Assembly: GCA_006386115.1 (NCBI GenBank) | Contig: VFIW01000019.1 | Span: 372,001-436,000 of the forward strand | Reading direction: 5' to 3' | Length of the DNA: 64,000 nucleotides | Source of the DNA: Globisporangium splendens | Taxonomy: Eukaryota; Oomycota; Peronosporomycetes; Pythiales; Pythiaceae | In this document: positions 1 to 11,110 of the stretch, in pieces | Position numbering within the stretch: the stretch's first letter is position 1 | How the letters are laid out: the number at the start of each line of letters is the position of its first letter | The notes under the pieces: generated by a model | Database searches by the model: none | Told to the model about the DNA's origin: nothing | Seen by the model: only the letters and a program-made list of their open reading frames with translations | Program-made: the position numbers and the translations under genes

Positions 1-1436
1 GCCTGCCTTTGCCTCTTCGTGCGAGATCACAAGCAGTCATTTGTCGAGGTATTTCACAACTGTACCAGAAAAGTCTTGATATGAAGGATCTGCAGGATTT
101 CTTTCTAATCTTATCGTCCGTTGGACACTTTTCCTACATTCATACATCATATTGATTGATTGGCACATCTTCAAGGCGTTTGACTTCATGAACAACAATC
201 TCGTTGTGGGACTCGTCTCTCTTCAAGACTGGCCAATACTCCTAGAAACGTTTGCTGCTCACTCATAGGAGTGACATCGGTGACAATGCCCAATATGTGA
301 CCTACGGTTTTATTCTCGATGCGGCTGCGGCCATGATTCAAGGAAGAGTTCGAGGAAGAGAGAGTCGTCTTTCCACTACTTGCTCTATTATCTAACCCTG
401 CTGCCCGCCATTGCAAACCAATCGCCTCGAATGCTCGGTAGTTGCAGCGAAGCAAACTTAATCAAAGCAACCAGATTCATTACAGAGCAATGAAGTAACG
501 CAAAAGATACAAGGTGAGATGATGAAGGCGATCTTTTCTTTCCTGTAGGGATCTTTGCTTTCCTGTTGGGATCTTGATGGATGGCATATCACCAATCGTC
601 ACATGATCTTTATTAGCTCCTCTGGTGTGCAAGTGGGCAGAGTCGAATGCAGCGACATAGCGAACAATAAGCAACTCACCAAGATACGCATTATACCTGT
701 CGGATATGTCGCCAAGTGGTCACGTACCGTTGCAAACGGAGAGATCGGGGTGCACTTGCGGTACAACAACTGTAGAGAGCCCAAATGGGATGGGGATAAA
801 TCAAGTCTCAGCGACATGCGGTATTGTCGTCACTGTAGCACTTCATTACCTTTCACAAAACATGCAATCTAAAATACGATGCGCTTGCATAAGTGTGTTG
901 CGCTGGCATGTGCTGGCAGACGCTTTTAACATTTTATTAATGAGACATGTCACTATTGTCCACCCAAAGACAACGAGCGACAGACGTAGGGATGGGGGAC
1001 AACGTGGACTTACGGTACCATACGGTTGTGGACAACTTTCACCAAGTGTCCCGACTTTTTCCCGCAGCCAACGTGGCTACGAAAATAATCGACGCATCCC
1101 GCACGGATCGGAAGAATTCAAGTTGCTCGTTGCGATATCTTGAGAATATCCTTTGGATATCATGCGAGCATGTGTATTGGGAGCACTGAGGTCACTGATA
1201 CACGCGCGCACGAGGAGGGTTATATCATGGTGAGGGACGATGCATCTGACTTCGACGTTTGTGCTCGAAGAGTGTTGCGCGCAACATACAGTCACTAAGT
1301 TTTGTGCAAATGTAAAAAGTTGTATCAATAATGTGCTCCAAGGCGCCAAGTTTCTGAAAAGAGGCAAGACAATAGATGACATCCAAGTGAATCATACGCC
1401 AAACATTTAGGAAAGAAACAGCAATCCCTCAAGCTT
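1..1436. other. No gene recognised
   Basis: Only short overlapping ORFs without recognisable motifs, many beginning at TTG or GTG rather than ATG. The last part should hold the 3' flank of the minus-strand transporter that ends at 1508. Confidence 0.5.
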
Positions 1437-1507
1437 TCAAGCACACATTCGATTCAATTTATAAAGGCACATTATACAAACACTAGCTGCAAAGGTAGAG
1501 AAACGTC

Positions 1508-3049
1508 TCAAGCCTGATGAACTGGGGTCTCGACCGACACGTACTTTGGCGACGCGCCAGCCTTCGCAGACCCACCAGAGTGGAACAGCTTCTCGATGTC
1601 CTCCAACAACATGCCCTTCGTCTCCGGACACATGTAGTACACGAACACGATGTTGATGCCACAGAACGCCGCAAAGATGAAGAAGACGCCGTTGATGTTG
1701 AGCACTGGGAAGACCTTGACGACGAATGTCATGATGACGCCCATGACCCAGTTGGCCATGGTCGTCAGCGACACGGCCTTGGCACGTACGTTGAGTGGGA
1801 AGATCTCGGCCGCGTACACCCACGGGATGGGACCCCACGCCATGGCGAAGTTGAACACGAAGAACGCCGTGCCGACCACGATGATGTAGCCCGCCGTCTT
1901 GGAGCACCCCGCGTCGTCCACGTTGCCGTCACAACCCACCGTGAACGTGATCGCAGACACGACGTGGCCCAGGAACATCCCGACGGCACCGATGATGAGC
2001 AACTGGCGACGGCCCTTGGTGTCCACCCAGCGCATGCCCGGAATCGTACTGATAAAGTTGACGCCCGAGAGCATGAGCACCGACAAGTCGCCCGCGCCAG
2101 TCACGTCCTTGAAGATGAGACCGCCGTACGTGAAGATCGGGTTGATGCCGGTCATTTGCTGGAGCAGCTGCAGCGCCATGCCGATGCCCACGCGCTTGAG
2201 AATGGATGGCTCGAGCAAGTCCTTCCAGCTCGTGGCTTGACCTTCTTCGGCCAGTTGGTCCTCGATGGCCCTGAGCTCCACGTGCACGTTCTCGGTCTGA
2301 CGCAGACGCTTGAGCGTGGCTTCGGCAGCCTCCTTGCCCTTGTGCTGGAACACCCATCGAGGACTCTCCGGCACGCAGAAGATGCCACACAGCACGACGA
2401 TCGGAGGGATCATGGCGAGACTGTTGGTGATGCGCCAGCCGTGGTTGGCGTCGCCGATGATGATGTTGCAGATGTTGGCGATGAAGAGACCCGTGACGAC
2501 AGTCATCTGCATGAAGCCGGAGAAGAAGCCGCGGAGCTCTTTGGGGGCCATCTCGGCGCCGAACAGCGGCAGCGAGAACGACGAGTTGCCCACGCCCAGA
2601 CCTTGGATGAAGCGTGCAATCAGCAAGATGCCGTGTTTCCCCGCAGGGTTCAGGCACACCCAGATCGTGCCGATGCAGAACAGGAAACCCGCCGAGAACA
2701 CTGTCATGCGACGACCAAACTTGTCGGCAATGTACCCGCCGAACAACGCACCGAACACACACCCGAGGTAGTACGTCATGCTGTACCAGACCGTGAAGTC
2801 GGTCCACTCGCCAGGCAAGTTGCTCGAGCTCGCCGTGCACTGTTCGTACGTGAAGTTCTTCCAGCCGACACAGAAGTCGTTGATGAACGAGTCCATGATG
2901 AGCACGCCACTGGTCACACCCTGGTCGTAGCCGAAGAAGATGCCGCCGAGCGACGCGAAGAGGCAGACGATGATGGCGTACGTGCGGCTTCCCTCGGTGG
3001 GGGTGTTGTCTCCATTGTCATGGACGTTCACAACGACTGCACCCGCCAT
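1508..3049 (-). CDS. Hexose-type MFS sugar transporter, copy 1A
   Basis: This is an intronless 513-aa sugar porter of the major facilitator superfamily, predicted to move hexoses across the plasma membrane with about 12 transmembrane helices. Visible family signatures are GYDQGVTSG in helix 1, a GRR motif after helix 2, PESPRW before the central loop, QQMTGINP in helix 7, and PETKG after helix 12. The ATG at 3049 is followed at once by the conserved N-terminal region. From its first residue to seven residues before its end the protein is identical to the plus-strand copy at 8084-9625, with which it forms a head-to-head inverted repeat. This copy ends TPVHQA, close to the TPAQQA ending of the transporters at 57-62 kb, so it probably keeps the original C-terminus. 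The substrate cannot be read from the sequence. Confidence 0.95.
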   Translation of the reverse strand: MAGAVVVNVHDNGDNTPTEGSRTYAIIVCLFASLGGIFFGYDQGVTSGVLIMDSFINDFCVGWKNFTYEQCTASSSNLPGEWTDFTVWYSMTYYLGCVFGALFGGYIADKFGRRMTVFSAGFLFCIGTIWVCLNPAGKHGILLIARFIQGLGVGNSSFSLPLFGAEMAPKELRGFFSGFMQMTVVTGLFIANICNIIIGDANHGWRITNSLAMIPPIVVLCGIFCVPESPRWVFQHKGKEAAEATLKRLRQTENVHVELRAIEDQLAEEGQATSWKDLLEPSILKRVGIGMALQLLQQMTGINPIFTYGGLIFKDVTGAGDLSVLMLSGVNFISTIPGMRWVDTKGRRQLLIIGAVGMFLGHVVSAITFTVGCDGNVDDAGCSKTAGYIIVVGTAFFVFNFAMAWGPIPWVYAAEIFPLNVRAKAVSLTTMANWVMGVIMTFVVKVFPVLNINGVFFIFAAFCGINIVFVYYMCPETKGMLLEDIEKLFHSGGSAKAGASPKYVSVETPVHQA

Positions 3050-3126
3050 GTTCTTGATTCGAAGCTTGCTTGAGTGAGGTACTAGACGAAGAAGATAGGA
3101 AGGTAGGCGCTTGTGAGGTGGAAAGG

Positions 3127-3142
3127 AGATTGAGAAGTGAGT
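3127..3142 (-). promoter_or_regulatory. Candidate oomycete Inr/FPR core promoter of copy 1A
   Basis: On the minus strand the sequence ACTCACTTCTCAATCT lies about 80 nt upstream of the start codon. It resembles the oomycete initiator plus flanking promoter element (GCTCATTYYNCAWTTT) with three mismatches. The mirrored site at 7991-8006 is identical. Confidence 0.5.
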
Positions 3143-3302
3143 TCTTCTTGCGCGGGTTGTCTATGGGTGTGCGGTTGTCTGGGGACGGTCAGGTGGGGAG
3201 CGAAGCGAAGGGGATGAAACAAAGAGTCCTGGAGTATCCGCTTCTCTCCATAGTGTACCTCAGTCTTGTGAGTGAGGTTTTGCGTTTGATGGGCTGCGCT
3301 TT

Positions 3303-3420
3303 CCCACTTGAACTTGGGGCGTGTGGTACCACGTGCAAAGTTCAGAAACGAGGTCCAACTTTTCGGTTGAACTTCAGGAATGGGAGCTCTGGGGGACCTG
3401 CACGCGCAGGTTGAACTTGG
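3303..3420 (-). promoter_or_regulatory. Cluster of AAGTTCAA elements (copy 1A)
   Basis: This is the mirror image of 7713-7830. It holds three AAGTTCAA(C/G) elements about 45-50 nt apart, next to the perfect palindrome GTGGTACCAC. The same octamer occurs twice in the promoters of the second transporter pair. A shared transcription-factor site is an inference. Confidence 0.4.
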
Positions 3421-3457
3421 TGCTTCGATCTCTTTTGAATTTTGGTCGCACGAGACG

Positions 3458-6400
3458 AGCACCAACGACATTGTAGTAATAGTAATACCAGTTGTACCGG
3501 ATAGCAAGACATGGACAAACCAGCTGTCCGGTACTCACTTGATTCTTTTTCTCCCAATCGTTTTTCACGACTTACTGCTGTCGTGCCTCAAAGTTGGACT
3601 GGACGAGGTCTAAGGGCAACAAGAGAATCCTACGTAAGCTGGCACGATAGTTCGACAGCGACGATGGGCGCCAAGATTAAGTAAGACTGGAGAGAGAGAG
3701 AAGGGGAGTGACAACTGCCAAACCAAACTCAAAGAAAGAAAAGAGTAGTAGCTGCCTGTGTCAACAAATCGCTTTCTGCATCTCTCGCGCTATGTCAGCT
3801 GCGGCACGTAGCGAGCCTACGACACTTCTTTTAGCTTCCCACATTAGCTGGAGCCAAACTCTGGGTATCGTAGGTCTCTCGTCAAGTCGTTAAGTACCTT
3901 AATGCATCTCACCTTCTCTCTCACACACACTTCCTTCAGCTTCAGCTTTGCAGTTCTGCTTGGCTCCCTCCGGTTTCGAAATCAAGCTGAAGTCACTCAC
4001 CCCAACATCCCCTTTTCATCTCTCCCTTTCCGGTCTTGATTGGTGTCGCCACAGCGATGGGAAATGAAGAGCTTTGCTGCAGCTGCTCGCACGCTGCGCG
4101 AGTGAAGCTGACCATACCGAAGAACGCTCTTTTCATACTGGACCAAATGCGTAGCATACCCTCCTGTAGTGCTTACGGAGGCTACATACGCACAAGACCA
4201 TCTTTGCTAAGTTTGCGCGGGCTAAACACATGGCAAGTCATCTTTGTAGCAGAATCACCCGAAGACAGCGCTTTTGCAATGCTTACTGTGTCGAGCTTCC
4301 ATTGCGATTCGAATGCGGGTGGAACTTTCGGGAGTTGAGGTTTAATGGCTACTACCGCTGCTGCACCACACGCGCTGGGTACGAATGGCTGGCACAAACT
4401 ACGTCAATATACATATGAATATGAGGTTTTTAATGGCCATTGGTATTCGCGTGCACTTGTTGAATATAGTGCAGTGCTGTTGTATACGCAGGCGTAAAGG
4501 AGTCAGGATCTGCAGCAAACCACAGTGCAAGTGCTGACTGCGCAAACTCGGCACGGGATCTGGAAACTCTGTCATTGATTAGGTGCACGTGTGGCGTGCC
4601 ACCGGTCAACTTGAACCTGGGAAGGCGGGTGGGTCTTGCTGGGATGGCCCAAGTTGAATTATAGCGATTACTTTCCTTCACGTTTCATTCTTTTATGACA
4701 CTGTGCACATGATGTGATATCCTGCACTTTGCGTTTTTTTTTATGAGATTCGTTCTCGATGTGTCGATTTCTTGATTGCCGCAAAAAGTACTTCAGTTTT
4801 TCTTCAGGTGCAGCGTTTTACCGGTCCTTTCATCACCTCGCTTGGGTTTGTTCATGGAAAAAGAGCAAGCAATGGAAGTGTACCAGCACAATTTGTATAA
4901 ATTCACCCTTTGTACGTGCAGGGATGGCACACTTAAATCTGTGGCTAACAAGAATCCGCAAATTCTCGTCACCGTGGTACTGCACTACTGTAGCTCCTCC
5001 AATGCTTCAGTTTCGATCTTGAAGGTTCTGCTTGGAGAAGAGACAGGCCATCAGTGACGTTTCACAAGATGACCAAGCCTTTTTCTACCCGTTCACCCAG
5101 CATGGTACGGCGGTGCACAGCCATGTTGGCTACGTTACCTTTTGGGTTAATTTACCGCACTCTTAGATACATGTATATATGTGCTCTGTCTCTCGATTAT
5201 ACAGGTCCTGCTGTGTGATAGGCACAGAAATCAAGAGTATACGTTGGAGTGTGAACCGTAATAAAGCCGAATTGGCTCGACAATGTTCTCAACTGTGCAG
5301 TCGACGCACCAGGTGCAAACTGACATTACGTTTCCTATTTGCTGGTTATTGTATTTTACCAGGGTTTTATGACTTGCAGATGGACTTTTGTTTGTCCTCC
5401 ACACATTGGCCCGTTTATGCAGCGCACAATCATCCAAAACAGCCCCTCTCACTGTGGCACGACTCGTCTTTCGCGGTCAAGCGGCGAAAATCAAATCACG
5501 ATGGGCAGATGCGGGTAGAAACAGTACATTGTCTTGATGTCAAACGCTCTTTCTTGATTTTTTGGCTCTTTGGCATGCTGGGAAAGAGAAAGTAATGGCA
5601 GTTTGGACGCTGGCATTTATTCCCTGCAAACGTTTGATGACTGTAAATGATAATCTCTAAGGATTGGAAGAAAGAGATTTGAATTTGGAGGAGAAATGAA
5701 TGAAGCCCTGGGAATCTGACCTACAGGGTTGGTATGCGGCCCAATATATGCCTAAGTTCGTCCTCATTTTATGGCCGCCTCGAAGCAGTTTCATGGTTTT
5801 CCCATGGTGCACATTAACTTTGCCAACACAAGAAATCAGCATTTGCTCACAAATTGCCAAAATACACACAAAGAAACCCACTCGATTTCCATGAAAACAG
5901 AACTCGCATTTCCGAAGCAAAGGAGGAGCATCCAGGTGGTTGAGCCATCTTGCGTGCATCTAATCTGGAGCGACCAGGCACGCGATTAGGGCAAACGGGC
6001 TGCTTCGCGCAAAAACGAGGAGGCTGGCTCGTTTTTCCAAGCAGAAACTGCACTTTTAAAACTGAAGGTCCATTGCTGTCGTGAAATAGAAAGGGCTGAG
6101 GTGCAAGAACAGTTGCTGACACCTCGCTGCAAGGCGCCTTATTAGTTTCTTTCAAAAAATGCGCTTTAGTTTTGCCGCGCATTGGACCAAAGCGGATACA
6201 GCTTTCGAATAAAACACGTTTGAGTGTGCATGAGGCGACATAGCGCTTACCGTTTTATCACCTTTGTGTTATTGTATGCTTTTCGGCTGGATAGTGAGAA
6301 TGAACGAGCAAATTTTGCAGCTTCTCTGTTGTGGACTTGAGAGGAGAAGACAGGCTGCAAAGCTCGCTGTTCTTTGCGTTCGGGTACTACTGTACCGCCA

Positions 6401-7675
6401 GAAGATCACATCCGTTTTCACGGTTTGCACTGCACTGCACAAAGCGACAGCTCGTTAAATTTGCAGCGGGACTGCATTGTCGTGCACGGGAAAACACACG
6501 ACCAAATTCAAGGTGCAACTGTTCTCCCAAGTTCAACACTCGCCAAACGCGGAAAAAAATGCGTCAAGGACGTCACCTCTGGCTGCGATCTGAACTTGCG
6601 CAAAGGTGAGCAGCACCAAACTCCACATTAGAAGTACTGAAAGACTTGTTTGTCTTTCCAACACGCGTATCTTTCGAGCTACTTCAGGCACGCTGCTAGC
6701 AAGTTGTAACAACGAACGCATATAATTGCCGCGCAGCTCAACAAACCACAGTAAGTCGCTGTCAATCCTGCTTGCCATAACCTCGACGGCTAGTACACAG
6801 CTGCCACGCAACTCAGCAAAAAGTCCCGATTGTCTGTATGCGCATGACACGACACGGTCGCCGCGCAGATGGCATCCCAGGAAGTATAAACCACCTGGCT
6901 CTGTAGCTTTCGTTTGACTAACAATGAGATCGAGTCTCGTCATCTTTACTACGAATTAGAGCAAATTGCCGGTTGATTCTGCTTCGCAGACGAGCGGGCG
7001 TGCATGGGCAGCCATAGTAAACCGACCAAGATGTCCTGCCGTGCACTAATAGCTCACGAGAACCCGGTCAAGCAATTCTTTGGATACAATATGTAGCTCA
7101 TGTAAACCTAGTATCGGCATACCTTGTCTGTACGTAACCCGTGTGTAATTCGGTGCAACGGATCGTATCTCTGATCTCCTTGAGCTCATCTGGGGCGGCG
7201 GCGGTAGCAAAGCTCTTTATCCTCACAACTATGACGACATCAGTTGAGACCGAGACCGAATAAGTGAGGTGCGATGACGCAATAAGAGACTACAGTAGAG
7301 TGTGGCGTCACCCGTACCCAGGAGAACCCATTCGACACCATAGGGAGCCAAGCAGACAATGCGTCGCCGGAGCAAGCCGTACTTTGCTTACTCTATACAG
7401 CGAGGAATATTAAAAACGACTCGCAGACAAAATGCACTAATCTTTTTATCTTCTTTGAAGTTTGGTTCGCAGTTGTCGTCCCCTCCCTCCTTCTGCTGTA
7501 AACCAGGGTCCATCGTGGTAGGTGCTGTAATACAACTCCAATCAAACACCTCGCTTGTTGCCCGCCGGCCACACCCCATGGAACCACTAAAAAATGTCAA
7601 CGCTTTGGCAAAAATGCACTGTAGTAAGCACCCGACAGCTGTCAAATAACGACAGGAGTCAATACGGCACTAGCC
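3458..7675. other. Spacer of inverted repeat 1, no gene recognised
   Basis: This 4.2-kb spacer lies between the two divergent transporter promoters. It contains only short ORFs of up to about 140 codons with no conserved motif, and they overlap in several frames. It holds two further copies of the AAGTTCAA-type element, near 4609 (reverse orientation) and 6528. It may carry distal regulatory sequence or decayed DNA. Confidence 0.45.
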
Positions 7676-7712
7676 CGTCTCGTGCGACCAAAATTCAAAA
7701 GAGATCGAAGCA

Positions 7713-7830
7713 CCAAGTTCAACCTGCGCGTGCAGGTCCCCCAGAGCTCCCATTCCTGAAGTTCAACCGAAAAGTTGGACCTCGTTTCTGAACTTTGCAC
7801 GTGGTACCACACGCCCCAAGTTCAAGTGGG
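7713..7830 (+). promoter_or_regulatory. Cluster of AAGTTCAA elements (copy 1B)
   Basis: The elements are CCAAGTTCAACC at 7713, GAAGTTCAACCG at 7758 and CCCAAGTTCAAGTGGG at 7815. The palindrome GTGGTACCAC lies at 7801-7810. The cluster sits 255-370 nt upstream of the transporter ATG and reads in the same orientation as the gene. Confidence 0.4.
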
Positions 7831-7990
7831 AAAGCGCAGCCCATCAAACGCAAAACCTCACTCACAAGACTGAGGTACACTATGGAGAGAAGCGGATACT
7901 CCAGGACTCTTTGTTTCATCCCCTTCGCTTCGCTCCCCACCTGACCGTCCCCAGACAACCGCACACCCATAGACAACCCGCGCAAGAAGA

Positions 7991-8006
7991 ACTCACTTCT
8001 CAATCT
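7991..8006 (+). promoter_or_regulatory. Candidate oomycete Inr/FPR core promoter of copy 1B
   Basis: ACTCACTTCTCAATCT resembles the oomycete initiator plus FPR. It lies 78 nt upstream of the ATG at 8084, a usual 5'-UTR length in oomycetes. Confidence 0.5.
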
Positions 8007-8083
8007 CCTTTCCACCTCACAAGCGCCTACCTTCCTATCTTCTTCGTCTAGTACCTCACTCAAGCAAGCTTCGAATCAAGAAC

Positions 8084-9625
8084 ATGGCGGGTGCAGTCGT
8101 TGTGAACGTCCATGACAATGGAGACAACACCCCCACCGAGGGAAGCCGCACGTACGCCATCATCGTCTGCCTCTTCGCGTCGCTCGGCGGCATCTTCTTC
8201 GGCTACGACCAGGGTGTGACCAGTGGCGTGCTCATCATGGACTCGTTCATCAACGACTTCTGTGTCGGCTGGAAGAACTTCACGTACGAACAGTGCACGG
8301 CGAGCTCGAGCAACTTGCCTGGCGAGTGGACCGACTTCACGGTCTGGTACAGCATGACGTACTACCTCGGGTGTGTGTTCGGTGCGTTGTTCGGCGGGTA
8401 CATTGCCGACAAGTTTGGTCGTCGCATGACAGTGTTCTCGGCGGGTTTCCTGTTCTGCATCGGCACGATCTGGGTGTGCCTGAACCCTGCGGGGAAACAC
8501 GGCATCTTGCTGATTGCACGCTTCATCCAAGGTCTGGGCGTGGGCAACTCGTCGTTCTCGCTGCCGCTGTTCGGCGCCGAGATGGCCCCCAAAGAGCTCC
8601 GCGGCTTCTTCTCCGGCTTCATGCAGATGACTGTCGTCACGGGTCTCTTCATCGCCAACATCTGCAACATCATCATCGGCGACGCCAACCACGGCTGGCG
8701 CATCACCAACAGTCTCGCCATGATCCCTCCGATCGTCGTGCTGTGTGGCATCTTCTGCGTGCCGGAGAGTCCTCGATGGGTGTTCCAGCACAAGGGCAAG
8801 GAGGCTGCCGAAGCCACGCTCAAGCGTCTGCGTCAGACCGAGAACGTGCACGTGGAGCTCAGGGCCATCGAGGACCAACTGGCCGAAGAAGGTCAAGCCA
8901 CGAGCTGGAAGGACTTGCTCGAGCCATCCATTCTCAAGCGCGTGGGCATCGGCATGGCGCTGCAGCTGCTCCAGCAAATGACCGGCATCAACCCGATCTT
9001 CACGTACGGCGGTCTCATCTTCAAGGACGTGACTGGCGCGGGCGACTTGTCGGTGCTCATGCTCTCGGGCGTCAACTTTATCAGTACGATTCCGGGCATG
9101 CGCTGGGTGGACACCAAGGGCCGTCGCCAGTTGCTCATCATCGGTGCCGTCGGGATGTTCCTGGGCCACGTCGTGTCTGCGATCACGTTCACGGTGGGTT
9201 GTGACGGCAACGTGGACGACGCGGGGTGCTCCAAGACGGCGGGCTACATCATCGTGGTCGGCACGGCGTTCTTCGTGTTCAACTTCGCCATGGCGTGGGG
9301 TCCCATCCCGTGGGTGTACGCGGCCGAGATCTTCCCACTCAACGTACGTGCCAAGGCCGTGTCGCTGACGACCATGGCCAACTGGGTCATGGGCGTCATC
9401 ATGACATTCGTCGTCAAGGTCTTCCCAGTGCTCAACATCAACGGCGTCTTCTTCATCTTTGCGGCGTTCTGTGGCATCAACATCGTGTTCGTGTACTACA
9501 TGTGTCCGGAGACGAAGGGCATGTTGTTGGAGGACATCGAGAAGCTGTTCCACTCTGGTGGGTCTGCGAAGGCTGGCGCGTCGCCAAAGTACGTGTCGGT
9601 CGAGTCTCCTGTGCGATTCGCATAG
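8084..9625 (+). CDS. Hexose-type MFS sugar transporter, copy 1B
   Basis: Intronless 513-aa MFS sugar porter, identical to the minus-strand copy at 1508-3049 over its first 506 residues. It has the same helix-1, GRR, PESPRW, QQMTGINP and PETKG signatures. The last residues are SPVRFA instead of TPVHQA, because the repeat arm ends inside the gene and the new copy picked up local sequence for its tail and 3'-UTR. The reading frame still closes at the same length. It is transcribed away from its twin, with 408 bp of duplicated promoter in front. C-terminal tails of transporters can affect sorting and turnover, so the two products might be handled differently despite the identical core. Confidence 0.95.
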   Translation: MAGAVVVNVHDNGDNTPTEGSRTYAIIVCLFASLGGIFFGYDQGVTSGVLIMDSFINDFCVGWKNFTYEQCTASSSNLPGEWTDFTVWYSMTYYLGCVFGALFGGYIADKFGRRMTVFSAGFLFCIGTIWVCLNPAGKHGILLIARFIQGLGVGNSSFSLPLFGAEMAPKELRGFFSGFMQMTVVTGLFIANICNIIIGDANHGWRITNSLAMIPPIVVLCGIFCVPESPRWVFQHKGKEAAEATLKRLRQTENVHVELRAIEDQLAEEGQATSWKDLLEPSILKRVGIGMALQLLQQMTGINPIFTYGGLIFKDVTGAGDLSVLMLSGVNFISTIPGMRWVDTKGRRQLLIIGAVGMFLGHVVSAITFTVGCDGNVDDAGCSKTAGYIIVVGTAFFVFNFAMAWGPIPWVYAAEIFPLNVRAKAVSLTTMANWVMGVIMTFVVKVFPVLNINGVFFIFAAFCGINIVFVYYMCPETKGMLLEDIEKLFHSGGSAKAGASPKYVSVESPVRFA

Positions 9626-10418
9626 GCTGTCGAAGTCAGTTGGCCAAATGATTGGTATGTTCAATATTTTCCCTCGTTCGTTGACTGAATTGCATAGTTT
9701 GCATTTGCATAACGTATATGAAAAATGCAAACCAATGAAGCAGAAACACTTGTCCAATCATTACTACTGCACGTTTTGAAGCCGCTGCCTAGTGGATCTG
9801 TTTGCAGTTCTACTCTGACATGTGCACTGACGAGCTTTTTCACTGGGTAACCTTGTGAGCTCTACCGTTTGTGTCCTCTGGGGAAGGACAGTTGGTCTTG
9901 TTGCAATTGCTATGTGCCAGCCTAGAGGAGAACGCGCTTCTTGCCAGTTCACAAACCGACCTATCTAATGGTACGATTGCCAAGAGGATCAACAGTTGAA
10001 GCAAAAACTGACAAACGTTGCAGCTATGGCGCCGACTTGCATACTGATCGTTTTTGCAGCCAGTGAGTTCATGTTCTGGTGTGCATTTTCCATTTGTAGA
10101 TATCCTACCAGTCTCAAGCGTATTGTGACACGTATATCGTTACGTCCATCGCACCGTAAATAAGATATCAGTAGGAATATACCTTGTAGACATCTACTAC
10201 ACAGTACATCATGCAAGGTACAGCGCATTCGATATCACACCCGACCATCAGATCATGACAAGCTCAAACTAGTGTAAGCCACATCAATATAGGAGAAAGG
10301 TCGTGGTTCTATTATCGACGCTCCATTGGACAAAAAAGTCTACCAACACCGATTTCTATTGGATAGAATCAGTATCCATTGCCTCCTTCTAGGGTGGCAA
10401 CAGGCAGTATATGGCGAC
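9626..10418. other. Intergenic, no gene recognised
   Basis: Holds the 3' flank of the transporter copy 1B and the 5' flank of the gene at 10419. No open frame with recognisable content. Confidence 0.5.
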
Positions 10419-10904
10419 ATGGGCGACTCCGATCTGTGGCGCGCCGATGGGAGCTTCCGCGGCATCCAGGGCACAGGCAGCGGCAAGGGCTCGCGGGGCA
10501 AGGGCGGGAGCGCACCGCAGTTCACGCGCGTGATCCCGAAGTTCCTGCAGAAGTACCACGAGCCGCCTGCGATCCAAGCGAAGTTCGCGCCACCACCGAT
10601 GCCCGACGGCGAAGAAGACGACGGCGAGTTGGACGAAGTGCAGCAAGCGGCGATGGACGCGTACCTGGAGAAGGACAAGGAGAAGCGAGAGGAGATCGCA
10701 AAGGCGGTGGGCGACGATGATGCTGATGCTGGTGACGGTACAAAGAATGCCAAGAGTGAAAGCGGAAAGAAGAAAGCGAGCCAAGTTGTTGCAGGTGTCG
10801 GTGCCACGCAGCCACCAAAGGAGAAGAAGAAGCGGAAGCGCGCGGAGGCGGCGACGCTCAGTAACAAGAAGCTTCTCTCGTTCTCCATGGACGACGAAGA
10901 ATAA
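10419..10904 (+). CDS. DUF4604 / KIAA1143-like small charged protein
   Basis: The predicted product is a hydrophilic 161-aa protein starting MGDSDLWRADG. An N-terminal Gly/Ser-rich segment is followed by a region of the type FTRVIPKFLQKYHEPP, an acidic middle (EEDDGELDE), a lysine-rich stretch (KEKKKRKR) and the C-terminus KLLSFSMDDEE. The terminal LLSF-acidic signature and the overall layout match the eukaryotic DUF4604 family, typified by human KIAA1143, whose function is poorly known and possibly nuclear. The ATG at 10419 is preferred over the in-frame ATG at 10326, because the extra 31 residues (hydrophobic, LLLGWQQ) do not look like part of the family. The gene has a single exon. Confidence 0.65.
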   Translation: MGDSDLWRADGSFRGIQGTGSGKGSRGKGGSAPQFTRVIPKFLQKYHEPPAIQAKFAPPPMPDGEEDDGELDEVQQAAMDAYLEKDKEKREEIAKAVGDDDADAGDGTKNAKSESGKKKASQVVAGVGATQPPKEKKKRKRAEAATLSNKKLLSFSMDDEE

Positions 10905-11110
10905 TACCAAGGCTTGTGCTGTCCTACATGTATATTTTCAATAGGTAGGTGCATGTATGACTCAAGGCAATGCATTTTATTCGAGGCGTTTCCTGCGGCT
11001 TGAAGCACTTTGAAGCTAACTGCTCTGTCTTGTAGCTGTTGTTTTGTATCTCTCTTTGTCAATATGGACGCCGCCAATCAGGAAGAGTAAGCGGATGCAA
11101 CGTCTCTGGG

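Larger units (their letters stand above)
1529..3457. repeat. Inverted repeat 1, left arm
   Basis: This 1,929-bp arm is the reverse complement of 7676-9604, which has exactly the same length. It runs from the promoter region (3050-3457) through all but the last seven codons of the transporter. Identity stops abruptly at both ends: CGAGACG is followed by AGCACC here and by GGCTAG in the mate. The stretches compared by eye were identical and the encoded proteins match over 506 residues. This implies a recent duplication or continuing gene conversion. Confidence 0.93.
7676..9604. repeat. Inverted repeat 1, right arm
   Basis: Reverse complement of 1529-3457, same 1,929-bp length. The arm ends inside the coding sequence just after the codons for VSVE, so the last codons and the 3' flank of this copy are unrelated to those of the left copy. 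Confidence 0.93.

Noticed and set aside
1517..3073. 518-codon plus-strand ORF opposite transporter 1A (and its mirror, 565 codons, at 8060-9757)
   Set aside because: Antisense shadow of a GC-rich coding sequence: composition is dominated by His/Asp/Arg/Glu, there are no domains, and the real transporter lies on the other strand.
6533..6943. 136-codon minus-strand ORF in the spacer of repeat 1
   Set aside because: No recognisable motif, no splice-supported extension, and overlapping ORFs of similar length in other frames.
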